Made by a program: the position numbers and the translations under genes | Notes under the pieces: generated by a model | What the model was told of the DNA's origin: nothing | Seen by the model: the letters and a program-made list of their open reading frames with translations, nothing else | The model's database searches: none | Source of the DNA: Bombilactobacillus bombi | GTDB taxonomy: Bacteria > Bacillota > Bacilli > Lactobacillales > Lactobacillaceae | Length of the DNA stretch: 64,000 nt | NCBI RefSeq assembly: GCF_964340835.1 | Contig: NZ_OZ204251.1 | Direction: 5' to 3' (one strand) | Shown: one piece after another, positions 1-7,476 of the stretch | Position numbering within the stretch: position 1 is the stretch's first letter | Layout of the letters: each line of letters begins with the position of its first letter

Positions 1-874
1 ATTGAAACAAAGTAAGACACCAATTAATGGTACAATTCGCTTTATGGCAACCGCAGGAGAAGAAGTTGGCCAAGAAGGTGCTGAAGTTTTGCAAAAAGAA
101 GGCTATATGAAAGATGTCGATAGCTTATTAATAGCTGAACCATCAGGATTTATAGCTGTGTATGCCAGCAAAGGTGAATTAGATATTGATATTAAATCCA
201 TTGGAAAAGCTGCACATAGTTCCATGCCAGCTTTAGGTAATAATGCAGTAGAACATTTGTTAAATGTTTTAAATGATATTCAAAAACAATTAAAGAATCT
301 GATGGATGAAGCTGAAAATGAGGTCCTTGGAAAAACAGTCTTTAATATTGATGTTATTAAAGGTGGTACCCAACCTAATGCTATTCCTGGATCTGCAGAA
401 GCTGTTTTAAATATTCGGACCATTCCAGAATTACCTAATCAAAAGATACTAGATATTATTCAAAACACAATAGACCAATATAATGCCCATACAACTGGCC
501 AGATCGCTTTAGAATGTGGTATGAATATTGTGCCGATTTTAGGTAATAAAGACGCACGCTTATTGAAATTAGTACAAAAAATTGGACAACCTTATTTACA
601 AAAACAAAATTATACTGCAGAACAAATTAAGCAATTTGAACAGCAAGCCAAATTATCAGGAATTCCATTTTCTGCTGATGAAATCTTAGCGGTAGGGGTT
701 TCGGGTGGAACTGATGCTTCTAAGTTCTTTATTGATCAACCTACTAATTGTAACTATGTTGTTTTTGGTCCAGGTAATGGTAATTCTCATCAAGATAATG
801 AATTTGTTTCAAAAGCAATGTATTTAGAATTTATCGAAATATTTAAAAAAGTTATTGTAGAATTTTTTAAATAA
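1..874 (+). CDS. dapE: Succinyl-diaminopimelate desuccinylase-like M20 peptidase, 5' end cut by window
   Basis: The first base of the window is already inside this gene, so the N-terminal metal-binding H-x-D part is missing and 290 codons are visible. The family removes an acyl group from N-acyl amino acids; DapE makes LL-diaminopimelate for lysine and peptidoglycan. Seen: the catalytic-base/metal segment ATAGEEVGQEG near the visible start, a metal-ligand region LLIAEPSG, the dimerisation (lid) segment with GKAAHSSMPALG, the substrate-binding SGGTDASKF and a C-terminal GNGNSHQDNEF with the last histidine ligand. This order fits the ArgE/DapE branch of M20. Diaminopimelate versus another acyl amino acid substrate is inference. 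A hairpin terminator follows directly. Confidence 0.75.
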   Translation, partial: LKQSKTPINGTIRFMATAGEEVGQEGAEVLQKEGYMKDVDSLLIAEPSGFIAVYASKGELDIDIKSIGKAAHSSMPALGNNAVEHLLNVLNDIQKQLKNLMDEAENEVLGKTVFNIDVIKGGTQPNAIPGSAEAVLNIRTIPELPNQKILDIIQNTIDQYNAHTTGQIALECGMNIVPILGNKDARLLKLVQKIGQPYLQKQNYTAEQIKQFEQQAKLSGIPFSADEILAVGVSGGTDASKFFIDQPTNCNYVVFGPGNGNSHQDNEFVSKAMYLEFIEIFKKVIVEFFK

Positions 875-888
875 TTAGGTTAATAACT

Positions 889-917
889 AAAATTAGAACC
901 CCCTAGGTTCTAATTTT
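889..917 (+). terminator. Rho-independent terminator after dapE-like gene
   Basis: A perfect 12-bp stem (AAAATTAGAACC and its complement) around a 5-base loop, 15 bases after the stop codon and ending in a T-rich run. Confidence 0.8.
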
Positions 918-929
918 CTTACATATAAA

Positions 930-961
930 AACGCCCAGCAAAATAAATTTTGTCGAGCGTT
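930..961 (-). terminator. Terminator of the FtsX-type permease gene
   Basis: On the minus strand this forms a long imperfect stem (AACGCTCGACAAAAT with its partner), followed by TTTTT. It begins 5 bases after the permease stop codon, so the two convergent units each have their own terminator. Confidence 0.75.
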
Positions 962-966
962 AAATT

Positions 967-3549
967 TTAGTCAACGGCCTTTAAAGCGGCCAACATATCA
1001 ATTTTTTTAATTTTTTGGGACATGATGATCATCACAAAAATTGCAAAAATCAGGGTCATAATAGTAGAAATCAAAAAATTAGAATTACGTAAATACATGC
1101 TGACCATCACATTTTGTGGAGGCAGTGTTTGCATAATATAATGATGTAGCAAATAACCACCACCAAATCCTAAAATAATTCCACCAATTGTTAGAAAAAT
1201 AGTTTCTCGAAAGATTGACATCACTACTTCAGATTGATAAAAACCAATAACTTTCATTGTTGCTAACTCACGTAACCTTTCAGAAACATTAATATTGGTT
1301 AAAGTATATAAGACGACTAAGGCTAAAAGTGACGAACAAATTATAATAATGAAGATTAAATTATTTAAACCATCCAAAATATAATTGATAGCATCTTTGA
1401 TGGTATCTGAACGGATAATCGTTAAAGTTTCTGGTTGCCGGTTAAGCCACGTCGAAAGATGATTAATTTTTTGCGATGATCGCTGTTTGTTATTAACAAT
1501 CAGCGAATTAGCTATAAATTGCTGTCCCAATATATGCTGATATTGGGCTGCGGTCATAAAAATAAAATGACCAGCATACATTTTACTAATAGCTCCAATG
1601 CGGGCTTGATATTGTTGTCCAATCTTATTTTCAAATTTTAAATAATCACCAACCTTTAAATGCATCGATTCAGCTAACTTTTGGGTAACAACTATGCCTT
1701 GAAGGTTTTTCGATTCAATTGGTTGCTCATTAATAGTTTTTAAGCTTACAAATTTATTAAGTTGTTGGAAGTTGGAAGCAGCCATCAGTGTGACTTCTTG
1801 ATTATTAATATTTTGCTTACCACGAACATACATAGATTGATAGTTGATTAACTGAGCTTGTTTAACATTATTATGCTTTTTAATTTTTTGTAAATAATTA
1901 TTTTTTTGGGTAGTTGTAACGCCGGGTTTAAAAATATTAACTTCATCATAATGAATTAATTGTTGATATTGCGTTTTAACGATTCCAGTCAATGAATCAC
2001 GAATACCAAAGCCGGTAATCAAGAGTGCTGTACACCCGAAAATACCAATTATTGTCATTAACATGCGTGCTTTATATCGAAAAATATTACGAAAAGTGAC
2101 CTGATATTTAAAACTAATTTTTTGCCACACCCAAGTAAGTTTTTCTAATAAAATTTTTCCGCCTTTAGTAGGAACTGTAGGTTGTAATAAAATAGCTGGT
2201 TCACTTCTTAGTTCTTGCAATGCAACCGATAAGGCTGGTAAAACAGCTACTGCAAATGCAATCACAGATGCGACCAGAATCCAGGTCCACACTGGTTGGA
2301 TTGTAAGAGAAGGCAAGGCATAATTAGCTGAGTAAGCTTCGTAAATTTTGGTTGTTAAAAACGTTGAACCTAAATAAGCCCCGATTGCTGCGCCTAATAA
2401 GCCAGATAAAGATCCATAAACTAAAAATACTTTTATAGCATCAAAATGTGAGTAACCTAATCCTGTTAATAATCCCAATTCTTCCCGTTTTTCACTAGCC
2501 ATGCGTGACATTGTCGTAAAACAAACAATTAAAGCTACTATAAAGAAGACATAAGGAAAAACATTGGATAAAATATCAATTCGCTTAGCTTCTTCACCAA
2601 AAGTATTATATCCATAATTGTAATCACTTCGAGTCTGAATAGTATATTCAACTGGAGGAATTTGTTTAATTTTATTTTTTAATTGCTGTAATTGGTTTTG
2701 TCCTTGCATGATTTGTTGATTAAGTACAGGGGAATTGAATTGAAGTAATTGTTGTAACTGTAATGCTTTTTGCTGATAGATATTTTGCCAATGACGTTGT
2801 AATTGCTGATTTTTATCTTTTGCCAAAGTGTTCATAGAATGCTGTAATTGGTCTACATTTTTTTGGATTTGACGTTCGTAAGTATCGTTATATGCTTGAC
2901 GATTAACATTATTAAAATTCAACTTAATAATAGTAGGATGAAATTTTTTAAAAGCGCTTTGCTTTAAATATCCGAAAGTATTAACCCGTCCATTTTTGAG
3001 AGTAGTTGTTCCTAATTGTGATTTATCTAAATAGTCACTAGAAGTAACAAAACCTACAATTTTTAGGTTTTGGTGTTTTAAGTTGCGACTGTTTTTCTTT
3101 TCTAGTTTTAACCAATCGCCAATCTTGTAGTGATTTTGATCTTGAACATTTAGTACAATTTCATTTTTATGATGGGGAAAATGACCCTTGACTAATTTAG
3201 CTTGCGAAACATTTGTGGTTAGATTTTGTAATCGAATAACATCTTGTGAATGAGCAATAATACTATCTTGTTGTTCAGCAACAGAGAATGATTGGCCATG
3301 ATGCTTTTTGAGTTGGTTTTGAATTTTGTTTTGATCAGATTTAGTTAAGGGCAAATTACTAGTTAATTGGGCATCAGCCAAATGATGTTGCTGATAGTAC
3401 TGATTAGCTGTTAAGCGCATATCAGTTCCAGTAGATTTCAAGCCAACCAAAACAAAAACACCTAAGGCTAATAAAATAGTTACTGATAAAAAGCGTGAAA
3501 AAGAAAATTGAAACTCTCGCCAAATGTTTTTTCGTAATAATTTTTTCAT
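967..3549 (-). CDS. ABC transporter permease, FtsX/MacB superfamily with two FtsX domains
   Basis: About 860 residues. One N-terminal membrane helix (LSVTILLALGVFVLVGL) is followed by a long extracytoplasmic domain rich in Q and H, three helices around residues 330-450 (FtsX domain 1), a second single helix near 500, a second extracytoplasmic domain and three C-terminal helices (FtsX domain 2). This is the layout of peptide/lipid exporter or bacitracin-resistance-type permeases in lactobacilli. The start is taken at the ATG of MKKLLRK because AGGCGGTG lies 6 bases upstream; an in-frame GTG three codons earlier overlaps that ribosome site. It follows its ATPase by a few bases, so the two form one transporter. 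The substrate is unknown. Confidence 0.85.
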   Translation of the reverse strand: MKKLLRKNIWREFQFSFSRFLSVTILLALGVFVLVGLKSTGTDMRLTANQYYQQHHLADAQLTSNLPLTKSDQNKIQNQLKKHHGQSFSVAEQQDSIIAHSQDVIRLQNLTTNVSQAKLVKGHFPHHKNEIVLNVQDQNHYKIGDWLKLEKKNSRNLKHQNLKIVGFVTSSDYLDKSQLGTTTLKNGRVNTFGYLKQSAFKKFHPTIIKLNFNNVNRQAYNDTYERQIQKNVDQLQHSMNTLAKDKNQQLQRHWQNIYQQKALQLQQLLQFNSPVLNQQIMQGQNQLQQLKNKIKQIPPVEYTIQTRSDYNYGYNTFGEEAKRIDILSNVFPYVFFIVALIVCFTTMSRMASEKREELGLLTGLGYSHFDAIKVFLVYGSLSGLLGAAIGAYLGSTFLTTKIYEAYSANYALPSLTIQPVWTWILVASVIAFAVAVLPALSVALQELRSEPAILLQPTVPTKGGKILLEKLTWVWQKISFKYQVTFRNIFRYKARMLMTIIGIFGCTALLITGFGIRDSLTGIVKTQYQQLIHYDEVNIFKPGVTTTQKNNYLQKIKKHNNVKQAQLINYQSMYVRGKQNINNQEVTLMAASNFQQLNKFVSLKTINEQPIESKNLQGIVVTQKLAESMHLKVGDYLKFENKIGQQYQARIGAISKMYAGHFIFMTAAQYQHILGQQFIANSLIVNNKQRSSQKINHLSTWLNRQPETLTIIRSDTIKDAINYILDGLNNLIFIIIICSSLLALVVLYTLTNINVSERLRELATMKVIGFYQSEVVMSIFRETIFLTIGGIILGFGGGYLLHHYIMQTLPPQNVMVSMYLRNSNFLISTIMTLIFAIFVMIIMSQKIKKIDMLAALKAVD

Positions 3550-3565
3550 TACTTGCACCGCCTAA

Positions 3566-4270
3566 TTACCACTCTATCTCTTCTACAGGAGTAGGGTGAG
3601 AGTTGATTTCATCGTGCTTAATTTTACCATCAGATATTTCCAGAATGTGATCAGCCATTGGTTTGATCATTTGATTATGTGTTACAATGATAACGTTTTT
3701 ATTTTTGGAATGGCAAAAATCTTGCAAAAATTTTAAAATCTTTTTACCTGTATGGTAATCTAAAGCGCCAGTTGGTTCATCACAAAGTAGTAATGCGGGA
3801 TTTTTAACAATTGCTCGCGCAATGGCAACTCGTTGTTGTTCTCCACCTGAGAGTTCTCCGGGGAAATTATCTTGACGTTCACTAAGGCCCACTTTAGCTA
3901 AAACATCTGTCACACTTAAAGCTTGAGGTACTAATTCAGCAGCTAATTCAACATTTTCGCGAGCGGTTAAATTAGGCAATAAGTTATAAAATTGAAAAAC
4001 AAAACCAATGGAATTGCGTCTAAAGGTTGTTAATTGATGGTGATTATAGTTGGAAATTTTTTCATTATTTATAATCACTTCACCATAAGTAACAGTATCC
4101 ATTCCTCCTAAAATATCAAGTAGTGTCGATTTACCTGCACCTGATTCGCCCACAATAATAGTTAATTCACCAGCTTGCAAATCAAAATTAATATTGTCAT
4201 TGGCTTTGATTTCGTTGCTTTGTCCAGAATTATAAATTTTTGAAACATTTTGTAAATGTATATAAGACAT
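3566..4270 (-). CDS. ABC transporter ATP-binding protein (MacB/LolD type)
   Basis: 234 residues, a normal length for this ATPase class. Seen in order: Walker A GESGAGKST near residue 42, Q-loop FQFYNLLP, signature LSGGEQQRVAIARA, Walker B LLLCDEPTGALD and the H-loop VTHN. The LPNLTARENVELA segment and the GALDYHTG after Walker B are typical of the MacB/LolD/FtsE branch that energises FtsX-type permeases, which fits the permease gene just downstream. The ribosome site AGGAGT lies 5 bases before ATG. The unit is transcribed away from the terminus-proximal recombinase gene. Confidence 0.92.
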   Translation of the reverse strand: MSYIHLQNVSKIYNSGQSNEIKANDNINFDLQAGELTIIVGESGAGKSTLLDILGGMDTVTYGEVIINNEKISNYNHHQLTTFRRNSIGFVFQFYNLLPNLTARENVELAAELVPQALSVTDVLAKVGLSERQDNFPGELSGGEQQRVAIARAIVKNPALLLCDEPTGALDYHTGKKILKFLQDFCHSKNKNVIIVTHNQMIKPMADHILEISDGKIKHDEINSHPTPVEEIEW

Positions 4271-4340
4271 ATTTACTCCTTTATGTTAACTATTTATTTT
4301 ATGTGGTTATTAAAACATATCTCATTATAATAGTAAATTG

Positions 4341-5426
4341 TTAGTCGCTATCTGAATTTAGCTGATCAAGCGCATTTTTTTGTTCAGTATCGATAATATG
4401 AGTATACAACCCGGTGGCTTTAGTAGAAGTTTGTCCCAATTGGGTAGCCACTAAATGTTCATTATGAGTTTCTAAATATAGTTTAGAAGCTAATGTATGC
4501 CGTAATTTGTGAGGAGTAATACGAATATTATTAAATGCCGAAGAATACTTAGCAACTAATAGTTCAACGGTAGCACTAGAAATCCTTCGTGGCCCTTTGC
4601 TCCCCTTAGTGACAAAGAGGGCAGGGGTAGTGGCAGCTTGGTAGCGTTCATTGCGAATTAATAAGTATGGTTGAATATATTTTAAAACCCAATTAGCTAT
4701 TGGGACTAGATCTTGCTTACCACCTTTGCGTAAGACAGTAATTTGAGCTTGTTTAAAATTTAAATCTTTGATATTAGCATTAGTTAATTCAGAAACTCGA
4801 ATGCCACTGCCTAACATTAAAGCATTAATTGCTAAGTCACGCTCCCAATCCCGTTCAAATAGTTTGGCTTGACGTTTGTTGGTTAATTTTTTTGCATAGG
4901 AATGCCAAATAAAATCTAAGTATTGTTGATCATTTTCTAACATTAATTGCGATTTGATATTATGGGCTCTAGTTTGGAGAGTTTCACTATCGGGTACTAA
5001 AGATATTTTTTTCATAACGTTTCGATAAAAATATGGTTCGCCAGTTTCAGTTTCAGATTCAACTGTTAAATAGCGAAACAAAGCAGATAAAGCATTTAAA
5101 GAACGATTAACTGTGCGATGCGATAACGTTGTTCTGGGATTTTGGGAAGTTTCTTTACCTCGATTTAATAAAAAAGCTTTATAAAGTCCTAAATCTTCTT
5201 TGCTTAAATGCTCAAGATCAGCAAGAGAAATATCTTTAATTTGGTGAGCGTGGGTGATATTGGTATCAATTAACCAATTAAAGAAACGCCGAAATTCATT
5301 AAGATATTGATATAACGTTGACGGAGACAACGGGACGGTGGATTTATCCAAATAATATTTTTTAACATAAAAAGGCATAGTAGCTACGAGTTTGTCGTTT
5401 TTTTGAATATAAATTTCTTTTTGCAT
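4341..5426 (-). CDS. xerS: Tyrosine recombinase, XerS-like
   Basis: 361 residues, the length of XerS (about 356) and longer than XerC/XerD (about 300). The enzyme resolves chromosome dimers at a terminus site by Holliday-junction recombination. The N-terminal SAM-like core-binding domain covers about residues 15-125. Catalytic residues seen: Arg210 in GSGIRVSEL, a lysine in LRKGGKQ, His306 and Arg309 in TPHKLRHTL, Gln332 in LGQTSTKATG where XerC/D have His, and nucleophile Tyr341 in LYTHI. The long insert between residues 125 and 195 and the LGQTST motif are why I call it XerS-like rather than XerC/D. It lies about 670 bases from a dif site of the XerC/XerD type. An 18-bp perfect inverted repeat sits between start codon and dif. 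Confidence 0.8.
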   Translation of the reverse strand: MQKEIYIQKNDKLVATMPFYVKKYYLDKSTVPLSPSTLYQYLNEFRRFFNWLIDTNITHAHQIKDISLADLEHLSKEDLGLYKAFLLNRGKETSQNPRTTLSHRTVNRSLNALSALFRYLTVESETETGEPYFYRNVMKKISLVPDSETLQTRAHNIKSQLMLENDQQYLDFIWHSYAKKLTNKRQAKLFERDWERDLAINALMLGSGIRVSELTNANIKDLNFKQAQITVLRKGGKQDLVPIANWVLKYIQPYLLIRNERYQAATTPALFVTKGSKGPRRISSATVELLVAKYSSAFNNIRITPHKLRHTLASKLYLETHNEHLVATQLGQTSTKATGLYTHIIDTEQKNALDQLNSDSD

Positions 5427-5479
5427 TTTTAATAAGCTCTCAAAATTAGATTAAAATTGATAGGGGGTCTTTCATTAAT

Positions 5480-5521
5480 AAATATAACTTAATAAAACAT
5501 CAATTTTATTAAGTTATATTT
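5480..5521. repeat. Perfect 18-bp inverted repeat with 6-bp centre upstream of xerS
   Basis: Two 18-bp arms (core AATATAACTTAATAAAA) are perfectly complementary and separated by CATCAA. The inner 11-6-11 arrangement has the geometry of a Xer recombination site, and the right inner arm TTTTATTAAGT matches 8 of 11 bases of the E. coli XerD arm. It could equally be an operator or an AT-rich hairpin; there is no long T tract. Confidence 0.6.
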
Positions 5522-5679
5522 TAGCATAAATTCAAGGACAATACCAAGATAAAGTCAAACACACATAGTCGTTAAGTCAACCAACTAATGCTTTTAGTAA
5601 TTAAAGACAGATCTAATATTAGATAACTAGTTAGTTAAGTAATCAAATGAGTCTGATAAAAAAGTACCGAAAAAACAAG

Positions 5680-5727
5680 AAACGCATGAAATCCGTTTTG
5701 TTAAACATTGATTTCATGCGTTTTTTA
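5680..5727. terminator. Orphan bidirectional terminator-like hairpin in the terminus region
   Basis: A 13-bp perfect stem (AAACGCATGAAAT) and an 18-base loop, with T runs on both strands. No gene ends here on either strand within 250 bases. Confidence 0.6.
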
Positions 5728-6091
5728 GCTTGTCTTATCTTGTCTTATAAAGATAATTTCATAACTTGTGAGTTTTTTCCAAGGCTCATGAATGTGTAAT
5801 ATCTTTTTAACTTGATCAAGAAGATACATTATAACTCAGTATCAAAATTGAACGGTTCATATTAATCAATTTAAAATTAAGAGTATATTATTAATGATAA
5901 TGAAGTTGTTTTAAACTCAATGTATTAAAGTTCTAAATTTTTAAAAAGTTATGCGAAAAATTATTAAATAACTACAAGTAATAAATATATTATATATACA
6001 TACAGCTTACAGTTTATAGTTGTAATTAAGATGTATATCTAAACTCATGAGTACATTTAATAATTTTATTGTTGATAAAATCAAAATAACA

Positions 6092-6119
6092 ACTTCGTAT
6101 AATATATATTATGTAAAGT
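6092..6119 (+). other. dif: dif site (chromosome-dimer resolution site, terminus of replication)
   Basis: Left arm ACTTCGTATAA, centre TATATA, right arm TTATGTAAAGT: 11-6-11 bases. From memory of the Bacillus subtilis dif (left arm ACTTCCTAGAA, centre TATATA, right arm TTATGTAAACT) 25 of 28 bases agree, and the right arm has the conserved XerD-type TTATGTAAA. The location, in gene-free DNA next to a Xer-type recombinase, supports it. XerC/XerD genes are not in this window. Confidence 0.9.
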
Positions 6120-6189
6120 AGAATCAATTTAATAATTTTACCTGTTTACTACCTACTCCAAAAAATTAAAATAATTTATAAAATAAATA

Positions 6190-6218
6190 TTGACATTAAT
6201 TGATCTATGTTTTATCAT
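6190..6218 (+). promoter_or_regulatory. Sigma-A promoter of the T-box/pip transcript
   Basis: TTGACA (6190-6195), 17-base spacer, TATCAT (6213-6218). It precedes the T-box leader by about 30 bases. Confidence 0.75.
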
Positions 6219-6249
6219 TCGATTATCATAAAATTAAAAATAAATTAAA

Positions 6250-6530
6250 AAGCATTGAAAAAGTAAGTAGTAAATATTGGATTGTTTAGCGAGTCTGGTT
6301 TAGTGCAAGCAGATACAAAAATTATTTACGAAAATCTCTTTGGAGCTATTAGCTGAATTAAGTAAGCTACGTCGGTATGCATCCGTTATAAATGCAGCAA
6401 ATCATTGTTTTTATTGTAAGAATAATCGTTTGTGTAATTAAGGCTTTAAGTTTTTAAAGCAAATAAAGGTGGTACCGTGCTTGTTTAGCACCCTTTCAAA
6501 AGTTTTTTCTTTTGTCAGGGTGCTTTTTTG
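6250..6530 (+). promoter_or_regulatory. T-box riboswitch, specifier apparently ATC (isoleucine)
   Basis: The leader has the T-box hallmarks in order: an AGTA region near 6263-6272, a stem I distal part GCGAGTCTGGTTTAGTGCAAGCAGA-like (about 6288-6313), a specifier segment CGAAAATCTCTTTGGAGC (6329-6346), the T-box AAAGGTGGTACCGTGC (6465-6480), and a terminator whose stem AGCACCCT/AGGGTGCT spans 6487-6524 and ends in TTTTTT. Aligned with the B. subtilis glyQS specifier loop (CGAAAGGCATTC..., codon GGC), the codon here falls on 6334-6336, ATC. The TGGT bulge would pair with a tRNA ending ACCA, consistent with tRNA-Ile. Uncharged tRNA would favour read-through into the peptidase and peptide-binding genes. 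Confidence 0.9.
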
Positions 6531-6561
6531 TTTTTTAATTTATTTAAGGAGGAGTATTAAA

Positions 6562-7476
6562 ATGCAAAATGAAAGTAAAATTTTAACATTAAATAATGGG
6601 TTTAACCTATTTTCTAGAATATCTGGTGATGGACCAACTAAGCTTTTGTGTGTCCATGGTGGACCTGGTGGAACACATGAAGAATTTGAAAATTTTGGTG
6701 AAGAATTAAAAAAATATAAAGTACAAGTTGCTATGTACGATCAATTAGGATCATTTTATTCTGACCAACCTGATTTTAATAAAACAAACAATAAAAAGTT
6801 CTTGTCAATTGGTTACTATTTAAATGAATTAGAAGAAGTAAGAAAAAAACTTGGATGGGATCAATTTTACTTACTAGGTCACTCTTGGGGCGGATTACTA
6901 GCGCAAGAATATGCTTTGAAGTATGGTAAACATCTTAAAGGTTTAATATTAATGAGTATGATTGATAATATTCCTGAATATATTAGTTATATCAATTATT
7001 TACGCGAGCAAACATTTAGCGAACAAGAAGTATCATACATGAAATCTGTTGAAAGTTCTGAACGTTTTGAAGACCCTATGTATAACTTGTTAGTTCAAAA
7101 ACTTTATAAAAAATACGTAATGCGACATCCAGAAAATGGACCACACCACCTTGTTCGAACTAATGCTGCCCCTGTATACAATTATTTTCAGGGAAATAAT
7201 GAGTTTGTTATGACTGGAATATTAAAAAACTGGGATAACAGAAATAATACTTCAAAGATTAAAGTACCTACTCTATTAACTTTTGGGGAATATGACACAA
7301 TGCCTTTAAAATCTGCAGATCGTATGCACCACCAATTATTACATTCACGTTTTGTATTAACACCTGACGGAGGTCATTGTCATAGTGTTGATAATCCCAG
7401 AGCATTTTTCAATACTCTAGGTAATTATATTGAAGATGTTAACAATTCGCGAAAGGAATTTTCAAATGTTAAATAA
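6562..7476 (+). CDS. pip: Proline iminopeptidase (alpha/beta hydrolase, peptidase S33)
   Basis: 304 residues from the ATG that follows AAGGAGG by 9 bases; upstream in-frame codons lie in the T-box terminator and cannot be the start. The enzyme cleaves N-terminal proline and related residues from small peptides in the cytoplasm. Seen: oxyanion-hole HGGPGG at 32-37, nucleophile elbow GHSWGG with Ser108, catalytic Asp245 in FGEYDTMP and His272 in DGGHCHS. HGGPGG plus GHSWGG is diagnostic of the prolyl aminopeptidase/tricorn-factor group. It overlaps the next gene, a peptide-binding lipoprotein, by 11 bases, so peptide capture and hydrolysis share one T-box-controlled transcript. Confidence 0.92.
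   Translation: MQNESKILTLNNGFNLFSRISGDGPTKLLCVHGGPGGTHEEFENFGEELKKYKVQVAMYDQLGSFYSDQPDFNKTNNKKFLSIGYYLNELEEVRKKLGWDQFYLLGHSWGGLLAQEYALKYGKHLKGLILMSMIDNIPEYISYINYLREQTFSEQEVSYMKSVESSERFEDPMYNLLVQKLYKKYVMRHPENGPHHLVRTNAAPVYNYFQGNNEFVMTGILKNWDNRNNTSKIKVPTLLTFGEYDTMPLKSADRMHHQLLHSRFVLTPDGGHCHSVDNPRAFFNTLGNYIEDVNNSRKEFSNVK

Larger units (their letters stand above)
5427..6189. other. Gene-free, very AT-rich terminus region
   Basis: No reading frame with a ribosome site was found on either strand. The stretch holds the inverted repeat at 5480-5521, the hairpin at 5680-5727, a short direct repeat of CTTGTCTTAT near 5730-5750 and the dif site at 6092-6119. The rest is A/T-rich without recognisable features. 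Confidence 0.7.

Noticed and set aside
6469..6561. Upstream in-frame extension of the proline iminopeptidase
   Set aside because: It runs through the T-box terminator hairpin; the ATG at 6562 has the proper ribosome site.
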